Shown here in pieces: positions 1-7,187 of a stretch of DNA of 19,853 nt. The notes beneath the pieces were generated by a model. It saw only the letters and a program-made list of their open reading frames with translations, ran no database searches and had not been told where the DNA came from. Each line of letters starts with the position of its first letter. The stretch's first letter is position 1. The DNA comes from DSOS01 sp035286585 (lineage in GTDB: Bacteria; Chloroflexota; Anaerolineae; Anaerolineales; UBA4823). The translations under genes and the position numbers were made by a program. The stretch lies in the NCBI GenBank assembly GCA_035286585.1, contig DATEDC010000159.1, positions 1 to 19,853 on the forward strand, in the 5' to 3' direction.

Positions 1-617
1 CGCAATGTGTTTTTCGGGTTGATATATGAAGCAACCCGCCATTCTTCCACGCTCAAATTGACGTTGCGTAAATTGACGCCCGGTCGATCTACAAATTTGA
101 GCGCCATTTCCAGGCTGGGAATTTCATCCTGGAGCTGCTCCCATTCCCGCAGCCGGCGAGACCCCTCGATAATGATGTTTTCCAGGCCTAATCGGACGGT
201 GATCTTGCCGTTCGGTGGCAAAGCCTCCGTTTCGAAGCGGAAGAAGCCTTCCACCCAGGTGAACATACGATTGAGGACATTAACAAAGTGAGATTGCAGG
301 CTGTTCAAGATTTCTTGCTGGGACAGGTAGTTGGCATTGATCAGCAGCAAGCCAAGTTCTTTGTCACTCATATGCCCCGCCCGCGCCTTGATCGCCCGGT
401 GCTGAGCGGCGGTGATCTTATTGGCGCGGTATAAAATGGAGGCCAGGCTGTTGTCTTCCTGCCCGATCTGGACATAAGCCAGTTTGCCTTCTCGGAAGTA
501 GATCTGCGCGGCTTCGCCGGGACCTTCGACCATGAGCGTGCCAGATTTTTGGGCAAGGTTGATTAAATTCAAGAGTTGGGTAATAGTAAAATCACGTAAA
601 TTGCCCTTTAATGCCAT
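1..617 (-). CDS. DUF4388 (PATAN-like) domain protein, N-terminal part, cut by left edge
   Basis: An open frame starts with ATG at 617-615 and runs off the left edge with no stop, giving about 205 residues. A GAGG at 623-626 sits five bases before the start. The protein opens MALKGNLRDFTITQLLNLI, followed by a stretch ending in GEAAQIYFREGKLAYVQIG. This 'small set of alpha helices, then a beta strand that reads as input, then a helix-rich tail' pattern is that of DUF4388/PATAN domains, which are common in signalling proteins of Chloroflexota, Deinococcus and delta-proteobacteria and are thought to mediate protein contacts. The region around residues 120-150 (LNRMFTWVEGFFRFE) is the usual second half of such a domain. 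The missing C-terminus could carry a further output domain. The exact biochemical role is unknown. It faces away from the neighbouring tRNA-Asn gene. Confidence 0.8.
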   Translation of the reverse strand, partial: MALKGNLRDFTITQLLNLINLAQKSGTLMVEGPGEAAQIYFREGKLAYVQIGQEDNSLASILYRANKITAAQHRAIKARAGHMSDKELGLLLINANYLSQQEILNSLQSHFVNVLNRMFTWVEGFFRFETEALPPNGKITVRLGLENIIIEGSRRLREWEQLQDEIPSLEMALKFVDRPGVNLRNVNLSVEEWRVASYINPKNTL

Positions 618-725
618 GTGGGCCTCAACAGTTGCCGGTTGGCAGATATGGATAAGATGGGTGGATGTAACATATCTTCCAGATGATCGTCAATCATGCC
701 TGTTTTTGGCTGCAAATCCCCGTCC

Positions 726-754
726 TTGACACTGATTTCGCTTGAGTTTATAAT
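726..754 (+). promoter_or_regulatory. Consensus sigma-70 type promoter for tRNA-Asn
   Basis: TTGACA (726-731) and TATAAT (749-754) are both perfect consensus hexamers, separated by exactly 17 bases. The expected transcription start is near 761, about 8 bases before the mature tRNA 5' end at 769. A perfect promoter is typical of stable RNA genes. Confidence 0.9.
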
Positions 755-768
755 CCCACTCGCTAAAT

Positions 769-842
769 TCCTCGGTAGCTCAATTCGGCAGAGCGGGCGG
801 CTGTTAACCGCTAGGTTCCAGGTTCGAGTCCTGGCCGAGGAG
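769..842 (+). tRNA. tRNA-Asn (anticodon GTT)
   Basis: A full cloverleaf can be read. The acceptor TCCTCGG (769-775) pairs with CCGAGGA (835-841), and the discriminator is G842. The anticodon stem is GGCGG/CCGCT (796-800 with 808-812, one G-U) around loop CTGTTAA, with the GTT anticodon at 803-805. The T stem is CCAGG/CCTGG (818-822 with 830-834) around TTCGAGT. The CCA end is not encoded (the next bases are CCT). GTT is one of the four GUN anticodons modified to queuosine at position 34, which links it to the queF and yhhQ genes near 18 kb. The 3' end of the minus-strand diguanylate cyclase gene overlaps its last 32 bases. Confidence 0.96.
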
Positions 843-3189
843 CCTGGTAACCTATCGCATCTCGCGGGCTCTCACCCTCGATCTGGGTGGGGCCTTCTTG
901 ATTTAATGGCTGCTTGTACACGCGGACGCAATTTCGCCCAGATTGCTTGGCAGCGTAGAGCGCCTGGTCGGCACAGGCGATTAAGCTCTCGAGATCGGCG
1001 CATTTTTCATCCATCTCGGCCACACCAACGCTCGTGGTGACGCTCACTGGCGAGGTGCCATAAGCGAAAAAGGCTTTCTCAACAATGCTGCGTATCCGCT
1101 CTGCAACCAGCCTGGCGCTCTCCAGGTCTGTCTCCGGCAGCAGGGCTACAAACTCGTCGCCGCCATAGCGACCCAGCAGATCAATCTGGCGCAGCTCCTG
1201 GAAACAGCGCCCGGAAAAGTTCGCCAGGACCCGGTCGCCAGTCAGGTGACCATGCTCGTCGTTAATATTCTTGAACAGGTCGATATCCAATAACATTGCA
1301 GCCAGCGGGCGATGGAAGCGATGCGCTCTTTCAACCTCCCGCCTGCCGAGTTCGAACAGCCCTCGCCGGTTGTACACTCCGGTTAATGTGTCTGTGATCG
1401 CCTGCTTCTGCACTTCGGCGTGCAATTGGGCGTTCTGAATGGCAGTGGTGGCAGTGGCAGCAAAACTGACCAGCAGGTCCACATCTGCTGGTCTGAAGGC
1501 GTAGCGGTGAAACGAGTCCAGGGAGATGGCGCCCAGCACCTCATCACCCAGGAGGAGGGGGGCTATGATGGTTGATTCCGCTGCCCGCAGTTCCGGGATG
1601 TCATCTCGTTTGGGTTGCCTGTCTGCCTGGGCGTCGTGAACAAGTAAAGGCTGCCGCTCCTGAACAGCCCGGGAAATGTAATCCATTTGTGTGGATTGCC
1701 TCATCTTGCGGATACGCGGGTCTGTGTATCCCTGAGTGGCGCGGATCATCAATTGACCGGTGTCCCGGGCGACCAGGTGAAGAGAGCCTCTTTCGGCAGC
1801 CGAGATGGCGCTGATCGCGGCATCCAAAATCTGTCCTAATAAGGCCTCGAGCTCAAGCGTGCTGAGCAACGCGGCTGTCGCCCGCTGTAATGCGGAGAGC
1901 TCCTGGGCGCGCTGGTTGGCTGAGTCAAGGGCGCGGACTTTCGCGATTGCCAGGGCGATTTGTTTGCCCGTTTGTTCAGCCAGGCTGACTTCTTGGGGCT
2001 TGAAGGAGTGAAATCTATGGAAAGTCAGCACCGCTGCTCCCAATTTTTGATGATCTGCAATCAATGGGAGCGCCATCAGTGAGCGGATCTGGAGTTGAGC
2101 AGCCAGTCTTGAGCTGATGTGAGGCGAGTCAGAGGCGTCGGGGACAACTTCCGGCTTGCCAGATTGCAGCACAGATAGAGTAAGCGAAAGGTCCTCACGC
2201 TTCAGATACACATTTTGAGCGACCTGCCGTAAAGATCCAAAGCAAGCCGCCAGGTGGCTCACCTGCTGGGACTCATCCCATAGGGCCATAAATGCGCCAT
2301 CCGCCTCGTATAGATTACCTAATTTGTCGGTGAGGTCCTGGAGCATGCTGTAAAAATCGTGCGCTTCGAGGGCTTCCTGGGTGATCTCACCGATCATGCG
2401 CAGTGAGCGTTCGCGGTCGCGCAGTCTTGCGGCCTGATCTTCTGCTTCAAGGCGGTGGCGACGCTGCTCGTCAAACAGGCGAGCGTTAGCGATAGCCAGG
2501 GAAGCCTGATTGGCAGTAGATGAAAGCAAAGAATAATCTTCCTCGGTCAGCATTCGGGCAGGTAGGCTTTTTAGCAGCAGCCCGCCGAGGGTCTCGCTCC
2601 CCAGCCGTAGCGGGATGCGAATCCGGGTAGTTTCAGGTTTTGGGCTTCCAGAGAGAGGTTCAGGTTGAGCGCCGTCCGGTTGGAGCCGGCCCGATAGGCT
2701 GTGATCGTTCGGGGTGGTGAGCAAAGGTCCGTTTTCTATGATTATTTTCCCCGAGGTAGGGCTGTAGAGCATGCCATGTGCCTGGTTTTTGCCGATCACG
2801 AAAAGCTCCGGGTTTTGATAACCCATCGTGTTGCGCAATTCATCGACCACGATCTGGCAAATCCGATCTTCATCCAGTGTAGCAGCCAGTTTCATGCTCA
2901 ATTGGATTAACGCGGCCTGGCGAGTGCTTTGCGAATGAGTTTCAGCGCGTTTCTCATTCAACTGGCTGCGTAATTTTTCCACCTCCATGGAGGCGACCAT
3001 GATCAGCACGGCTACCGCGGCGATCTCCACCAGCCAATCGCCGAGGTGCTGGACAAACGAACCACCCTGGCGTATGTGGAACGCCTCGACCACGGTGATG
3101 GCGATCACGCCAACCCCGGCGATTACCCATTTGACGCCGCGAAAACTTTGGGCAAGTGGTTTACCAGCCAACAACGATTTCACACTCAT
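811..3189 (-). CDS. Membrane diguanylate cyclase with three GAF domains
   Basis: A 792-residue protein that should make cyclic di-GMP from two GTP. Two membrane helices (about 20-38 and 52-68) are followed by a short coiled stretch, then GAF domains at about 100-240, 275-420 and 440-590, then a GGDEF domain (about 595-760). The active-site motif GGDEF is intact at 676-680. An RQID inhibitory site lies at 667-670, exactly five residues upstream, so product feedback inhibition is likely. There is no EAL or HD-GYP domain. I chose ATG 3189 because the upstream frame needs a TTG start and its sequence (MICPARWRR) does not look like a protein N-terminus. Each GAF domain may sense a small ligand, but none is identifiable. 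The C-terminal end (RPGLEPGT) is translated from antisense tRNA-Asn sequence, so the last roughly 10 residues are probably not functional. A possible -10 (ATTATA on plus, 3324-3329) lies about 135 bases upstream, with no good -35. Confidence 0.9.
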   Translation of the reverse strand: MSVKSLLAGKPLAQSFRGVKWVIAGVGVIAITVVEAFHIRQGGSFVQHLGDWLVEIAAVAVLIMVASMEVEKLRSQLNEKRAETHSQSTRQAALIQLSMKLAATLDEDRICQIVVDELRNTMGYQNPELFVIGKNQAHGMLYSPTSGKIIIENGPLLTTPNDHSLSGRLQPDGAQPEPLSGSPKPETTRIRIPLRLGSETLGGLLLKSLPARMLTEEDYSLLSSTANQASLAIANARLFDEQRRHRLEAEDQAARLRDRERSLRMIGEITQEALEAHDFYSMLQDLTDKLGNLYEADGAFMALWDESQQVSHLAACFGSLRQVAQNVYLKREDLSLTLSVLQSGKPEVVPDASDSPHISSRLAAQLQIRSLMALPLIADHQKLGAAVLTFHRFHSFKPQEVSLAEQTGKQIALAIAKVRALDSANQRAQELSALQRATAALLSTLELEALLGQILDAAISAISAAERGSLHLVARDTGQLMIRATQGYTDPRIRKMRQSTQMDYISRAVQERQPLLVHDAQADRQPKRDDIPELRAAESTIIAPLLLGDEVLGAISLDSFHRYAFRPADVDLLVSFAATATTAIQNAQLHAEVQKQAITDTLTGVYNRRGLFELGRREVERAHRFHRPLAAMLLDIDLFKNINDEHGHLTGDRVLANFSGRCFQELRQIDLLGRYGGDEFVALLPETDLESARLVAERIRSIVEKAFFAYGTSPVSVTTSVGVAEMDEKCADLESLIACADQALYAAKQSGRNCVRVYKQPLNQEGPTQIEGESPRDAIGYQAPRPGLEPGT

Positions 3190-3541
3190 GCCTGTCTCTA
3201 ATAATTCCGCTGCCCTCGCCTGGCGGCGCCATCGCGCAGGACAGATCAAAGAGCGCCTGCCAGCCGGGATCAGACGGATCCAACCGCTAGAACCCCAGCT
3301 TACACCAGCCGGAGAGTTATCATATTATATCGAATGGGCTTGGGGGTACTGCCCTACACTTTCGTGAGGTCATTTTACGGCAACGATAAGCTCACTAGCC
3401 CAGCGGGATCAGGTCGAGCAGATAAGCTGCGTATAGCCGGTCGAGGCTTTGCGGGGCAAAGGGTAGCTGTCTTTGATTCTTATGCGTTTATAATGAGCGC
3501 ATTTTTTGATTCTTGATATAATCCCTTTGCCTCTTCTCTGT
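3190..3541. other. Intergenic region between divergent cyclase and selC
   Basis: These 352 bases hold no convincing gene. Short open frames here are weak or antisense. On the minus strand a TATAAT-like -10 (3329 down to 3324) may serve the cyclase. On the plus strand two TATAAT boxes (3489-3494 and 3517-3522) precede selC. The words TTTGATTCTT and TATAAT occur twice within 50 bases (3473-3494 and 3506-3522), as if the promoter had been partly duplicated. No cyclic di-GMP riboswitch core was found. Confidence 0.6.
3514..3522 (+). promoter_or_regulatory. Extended -10 promoter for selC
   Basis: TG at 3514-3515, one base, then TATAAT at 3517-3522 form a perfect extended -10 element, which can work without a good -35. 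The expected start is near 3529, 13 bases before the tRNA. A second TATAAT at 3489-3494 is an alternative. No strong -35 is seen for either. Confidence 0.6.
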
Positions 3542-3635
3542 GGGGGTGGTTGGGTCCCGGTGGGCTCCCCGGTCTTCAAAACCGGTGGCGGGCTGCGTTG
3601 CGGGCCGCGGTGGGTTCGACTCCCATCCACTCCCG
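3542..3635 (+). tRNA. selC: tRNA-Sec (selenocysteine, anticodon TCA)
   Basis: This 94-base RNA has all the marks of bacterial selC. The acceptor stem has 8 bp (3542-3549 with 3627-3634, one G-U). The D stem has 6 bp (GGGTCC 3552-3557 with GGGCTC 3562-3567) around a four-base loop. The anticodon stem CCGGT/ACCGG encloses CTTCAAA, with the anticodon TCA at 3576-3578. A variable arm of about 24 bases (3586-3609) follows, then a T arm of 5 bp (3610-3614 with 3622-3626) around TTCGACT. The 8+5 bp acceptor/T stack and 6-bp D stem separate it from tRNA-Ser and from TCA suppressors. G3635 is the discriminator and is followed by CCT, so CCA is not encoded. It decodes UGA as selenocysteine with SelA, SelB and SelD, which must lie elsewhere. 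Confidence 0.95.
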
Positions 3636-3657
3636 CCTCCCGAGAGGCTATCGCTGC

Positions 3658-3721
3658 GAGCCATGCCCTCAACCCTTCGTTACACTCAGAGCTTGCACTG
3701 AACGAGTGAAGTGGCATGCTC
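3658..3721. repeat. Imperfect inverted repeat, possible degenerate intergenic repeat
   Basis: GAGC-C-ATGCC (3658-3667) is answered by GGCATGCTC (3713-3721), with an inner CACTC/GAGTG pair. The arm CCCTTCG..ACACTCAGAGC resembles the reverse of the CTGAGCGAAGTCGAAGG core seen at 16.9-17.0 kb. It could be a degenerate copy of that family, or a terminator-like structure after selC, though no T run follows. Confidence 0.4.
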
Positions 3722-3757
3722 TTTGAAGGAGCAGCGTGACAGTCTCGCATAACGGAA

Positions 3758-4999
3758 ATGGAGTATTTATTGGTAGAGAATATGATCCCAACTGAATATG
3801 AGCGCCTCACTTCCATCGTATCCCGCGTGCTGCGCGTCGAAGATGTCACCCAAGGGGATGCGAAGAAGCAGTACGTGGCGCGCTACCGCGGACGGCTGTA
3901 CAGCGATGACAGCGCGGCGGCTTACGAGCAGTTAGCTGCTGCCCTGCGCCCACTGGAGCTGACTCCTCTGTTTCGTAAGGAGAAGGACCAGCATGTAGTC
4001 GTCCTCTTGCACGGGGTTGTCCGCCCGAAGCCTTCCAATGCCTGGGTCAACCTGGTCCTGTTCATCTTGACCGTGATCAGCGTCCTCATCGCCGGCGTCT
4101 ATTACACCCTGATGGGTGAGTATGATGGGCCCCTTAACCCCACCTTACAGCAGCTTCTGCCCTATCTGCTCAGGAGCCTGGGGGGCGGGCTGGCCTTCAC
4201 CGCCAGCATTTTGGGGATATTATTGGCTCACGAGTTCGGACACTATCTGGCGGGGCGTTTCCACCGCACCCATGTGACCCTTCCCTACTTTATCCCGTTT
4301 CCATTCAGCTTGCTCGGAACTATGGGCGCCTTCATCCAATTGAAGGAACCCCCAAAGAACAAGCGCATCCTGCTGGATATAGGCATTGCGGGTCCGATAG
4401 CCGGGCTGCTAGTCGCCATTCCGGTCTTGCTGATCGGCTTGGGGTTGTCCGAGCTGAGCACCATTCCAACTCGACTCGCGCCCGGTCAGGGCTTGCAGAT
4501 CGAAGGCAACTCGCTCTTGTATTTGTTCTCGAAGTACCTGGTCTTTGGGCAACTGCTGCCTTCGCCGAGCAGTTACGGAGAGCTGCCCATCTGGCAGTAC
4601 TGGCTGCAGTACTTCTTCACTGGCCGGCCTCTGCCACTGGGCGGCGTGGATGTGTTCCTTCACCCGGTTGCCTGGGCAGGCTGGGCTGGTCTGTTGGTGA
4701 CCGCCCTTAACCTGATTCCAGCCGGGCAGTTAGACGGCGGGCACGTGTTGTTTGTGCTTTTGGGGCGGCGCGTCACCGCGCTGCTGCCATTTATTCTGAT
4801 CGCACTGTTAGCGCTGGGCATGGTGTGGCCCGGCTGGTGGTTGTGGGCGCTGCTGATCTTCATGCTGGGCCGCATCCATGCCGAACCGCTGGACCAGATC
4901 ACCCCGTTGGACCCACCCCGCCAGATGGTTGCAGTTCTGGGGTTAGTGATCTTCGTGCTGGTGTTCACCCCCGTTCCCCTGCTGGCGGTTGGAGTGTAG
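3758..4999 (+). CDS. Site-2 protease family intramembrane metalloprotease (peptidase M50)
   Basis: A 413-residue polytopic membrane protein. A cytoplasmic N-terminal domain (about 1-90) is followed by about eight hydrophobic segments starting near 95. The zinc motif HEFGH lies at 158-162 inside a helix, and LDGG at 325-328 supplies the third ligand (D326), in the NxxPxxxLDG context (LNLIPAGQLDGG). This is the EGY/S2P layout known from chloroplast EGY proteins, cyanobacteria and Chloroflexota. Such enzymes cut substrates within the membrane, often anti-sigma factors or other single-pass proteins. No PDZ domain is visible. No anti-sigma or sigma gene is adjacent, so the substrate is unknown. 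Two ATGs compete (3758 and 3782). Neither has a strong Shine-Dalgarno, although GAGAA precedes the second. The gene is single and ends 30 bases before a strong terminator. Confidence 0.9.
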   Translation: MEYLLVENMIPTEYERLTSIVSRVLRVEDVTQGDAKKQYVARYRGRLYSDDSAAAYEQLAAALRPLELTPLFRKEKDQHVVVLLHGVVRPKPSNAWVNLVLFILTVISVLIAGVYYTLMGEYDGPLNPTLQQLLPYLLRSLGGGLAFTASILGILLAHEFGHYLAGRFHRTHVTLPYFIPFPFSLLGTMGAFIQLKEPPKNKRILLDIGIAGPIAGLLVAIPVLLIGLGLSELSTIPTRLAPGQGLQIEGNSLLYLFSKYLVFGQLLPSPSSYGELPIWQYWLQYFFTGRPLPLGGVDVFLHPVAWAGWAGLLVTALNLIPAGQLDGGHVLFVLLGRRVTALLPFILIALLALGMVWPGWWLWALLIFMLGRIHAEPLDQITPLDPPRQMVAVLGLVIFVLVFTPVPLLAVGV

Positions 5000-5028
5000 C
5001 GAAAAATTCGAGCCGCGCCCAACAAGAG

Positions 5029-5075
5029 CAGCCCCTCTGGAGAGAGTGATCTCCAAGAGGGGCTTATTGTTTTAT
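5029..5075 (+). terminator. Rho-independent terminator after the M50 protease gene
   Basis: AGCCCCTCT plus GGAGA (5029-5042) pairs with TCTCC-A-AGAGGGGCT (5049-5063), a 14-bp stem with one bulged base and a short loop, followed by a T-rich stretch (TTATTGTTTTATTA). Confidence 0.9.
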
Positions 5076-5211
5076 TAGGGGCCCACAAGCCTCTCAATGC
5101 TGAAAAAAGACCATGCGGGGGATACCAACGGGTGACATGAATGTTTTTTTGTAATCCCGGGCCATTTACCTTTCAATCTTGTCAAGTGGACTTTTTTGCA
5201 GGTTCAGATTC

Positions 5212-5240
5212 TTGTCTGGCATTTCAGCCTGTGCTACACT
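5212..5240 (+). promoter_or_regulatory. Sigma-70 type promoter for the TPR/kinase unit
   Basis: TTGTCT (5212-5217) and TACACT (5235-5240) are separated by 17 bases. The predicted start is near 5247, leaving a leader of about 13 bases before ATG 5260. Confidence 0.7.
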
Positions 5241-5259
5241 GCGCATACCTGGGTGTATT

Positions 5260-7158
5260 ATGTCCGAAGACGTCATGCTCCGGGAAGCCATTGAGGCCAT
5301 TCGCCAGAATCAATCCGTCAGAGCGCGGGATTTGCTAACGCGTTTGCTGCGCGCCGACCAGTCGAATCCTGCCTACTGGCTGTGGATGAGCTCGGTGGTG
5401 GAGACAAAAAAGGAGCATATCTACTGCCTGCAAAATGTCCTCCGCCTCGACCCCGCGAATGCCTCCGCCAGGCAAGGCTTGATCCTGGTTGGCGCCGTCC
5501 CTGCGGATGAGAGCGTTACCCCTCTGCCTCCGCTGCGGCGCAAGTGGCAGGTCGATGCCATAGAAGAGCCTCCTTCCGGAATTCGCCGGCTCTGGGCTAA
5601 CCCGCTCGTGCGCGTGTTATCGCTGGGAGGTCTGGGGGTCCTGGTTGCGGGATTGATTTTGATCGCCATTATCAGCCCTGGCGCGGATCAGTCCCAGGTG
5701 GCCCTGGCGCCCACCCGGACCAAGGGCCCACCGCCGACCTTCACGCTGACGCCAACGTTTGTTGGCGGCCCTAGGCAGGCGCAGATCACCCCAACCCCGG
5801 TTTTCACCGGCTTGCCGCCTTTATGGTCACTCCTGGAAGCCACGTACACGCCGACGCCTGTGTATATCAACACGCCTCACCCGATCAGCGAAGCCTTCAG
5901 GGCAGGGCAGAGGTCCTTTGGCCGCGGGGATTACAAGGCTGCCCTCGGATTTTTCAAACAAGCCAGAGACGTGGAGCCCAACGCAGCCGATATCTACTTT
6001 CACCTGGGCGAGACTTATAGATTGCTGGGTGAATACCAACAGGCCCTGGCTTCCTTCGAACAGGCAATTGAGGTGGATCCTGGCTTCGGGGCAGGTTACC
6101 TGGGGCGGGCGCGCGCTCGCCTGGGGCTGGACCCGCAGGCTGACGTCGGCGAGGATTTGCGCATGGCTATCGAGCGCGATCCAAATCTGGGTGAGGCTTA
6201 CCTGGATCGGGCAGCATTCTATATGAGTCACGGCGAGGTCGAGGCTGCCCAGGAGGACCTGGCTGCCGCCGAGGCGCTTTTGCCCGCTTCGCCTCTCCTG
6301 CCTCTGTATCGCGCCCAGGCTGCCCTGCTCGCTGGCGATGAATCCACCGCCCTGGAGTTGGCTCAACACGCCTTTGAAAAAGACCGCACGCTGCTCCTGG
6401 CATACCTGACCCTGGGCAGGGCTGCGCTGCTCAACGCAGAGTTCGAGCAGGCAATCGCAGCGTTGGAGGAATATGTGCTGTATGTCGAAAACGATCCCCA
6501 GGGCTGGTTGTTGTTAGGCGCGGCTGAGGCGGGGATTAGCCGTCCGGAAGACGCCTATCTTGCCCCCGGCCGGGAGGATTACGTGCCAGATGATCAAGCC
6601 GCGCTGGCGTCTTTCGCCCGCGCTGTGGCGCTCAAGGAAGATCTGGCTGAAGCCTACCTCTTCCAGGGTTTGACCTTTCTGAACCAGGGAGAAGGGCAAA
6701 AAGCGGTCAATGCGCTGGTCGATGCCCGCCGCTATCGTCCGAATGACTTTGTAGTTTCCCTTGCGCTTGGGCGGGCGCTGGTTGCGGCTGAACGCCCGGA
6801 GGCTGGCTACACCCAGATCGATGCCACCGAGAGACTGGCTGAAACCGATGAGCAGTTGGCTGGGGTTTATTATTGGCGCGCCCAAACCGCTCAGTTGCTG
6901 GGTCGTAAATCCGCCGCGCTGGCAGATTGGCGAGCTTTGCTCGCTCTGCCCGAGGAGCTAGTCCTAGAAGTGTGGAGGCTCACGGCGGAGGAGCAGATCC
7001 AAACCCTGGTTGCGCCCACCTTCACGCCCACCGCCACCTCGAGGCCCACCTCTACGCGCACTCCCACACCTACGGCGACCGCCACCCGCACAGCCACCCG
7101 CACTTCCAGGCCGACTGTCACACCCACGCGCACGCCCCAGGCAAGCGCAACACCGTAA
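5260..7158 (+). CDS. Membrane-anchored exported TPR protein with Thr/Pro linker and tail
   Basis: A 632-residue protein. I start it at ATG 5260 (MSEDVMLREA) because the promoter's -10 is at 5235-5240 and so excludes the upstream in-frame start at 5179. Residues 1-75 form a small helical TPR-like cytoplasmic domain. A membrane helix spans about 115-139. A Thr/Pro-rich linker (about 150-205, with TPTP motifs) leads to a run of TPR units from about 209 to 580, for example FRAGQRSFGRGDYKAALGFF and LGETYRLLGEYQQALASFEQ. The C-terminal 45 residues are again Thr/Pro/Arg-rich low-complexity sequence, encoded by repeated ACN-CCN codons (about 7017-7135). The topology is N-in, TPRs outside, typical of Anaerolineae surface proteins. 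TPRs bind other proteins, but no enzymatic domain is seen. The kinase gene follows after 29 bases, so it may be a sensory partner, which is an inference. Confidence 0.85.
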   Translation: MSEDVMLREAIEAIRQNQSVRARDLLTRLLRADQSNPAYWLWMSSVVETKKEHIYCLQNVLRLDPANASARQGLILVGAVPADESVTPLPPLRRKWQVDAIEEPPSGIRRLWANPLVRVLSLGGLGVLVAGLILIAIISPGADQSQVALAPTRTKGPPPTFTLTPTFVGGPRQAQITPTPVFTGLPPLWSLLEATYTPTPVYINTPHPISEAFRAGQRSFGRGDYKAALGFFKQARDVEPNAADIYFHLGETYRLLGEYQQALASFEQAIEVDPGFGAGYLGRARARLGLDPQADVGEDLRMAIERDPNLGEAYLDRAAFYMSHGEVEAAQEDLAAAEALLPASPLLPLYRAQAALLAGDESTALELAQHAFEKDRTLLLAYLTLGRAALLNAEFEQAIAALEEYVLYVENDPQGWLLLGAAEAGISRPEDAYLAPGREDYVPDDQAALASFARAVALKEDLAEAYLFQGLTFLNQGEGQKAVNALVDARRYRPNDFVVSLALGRALVAAERPEAGYTQIDATERLAETDEQLAGVYYWRAQTAQLLGRKSAALADWRALLALPEELVLEVWRLTAEEQIQTLVAPTFTPTATSRPTSTRTPTPTATATRTATRTSRPTVTPTRTPQASATP

Positions 7159-7187
7159 CAGAAGCGAGCGATTTCTTACCTCAGTCT

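Noticed and set aside
3190..3330. Possible cyclic di-GMP riboswitch in the long leader of the diguanylate cyclase gene
   Set aside because: The conserved GEMM core and tetraloop-receptor words were not found.
3409..3849. A 146-residue open frame on the minus strand across selC
   Set aside because: It is antisense to the tRNA-Sec and the start of the M50 gene. Its peptide (DGSRTHRG and similar) is the usual translation of antisense tRNA.
5827..6403. Overlapping open frames on the minus strand inside the TPR gene
   Set aside because: The plus-strand TPR pattern is unmistakable, and these frames have no domain or ribosome binding site.
7017..7135. Short tandem repeat tract that could suggest a CRISPR or satellite
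   Set aside because: It encodes the Thr/Pro/Arg tail of the TPR protein through ACN-CCN codons. There is no repeat-spacer structure.
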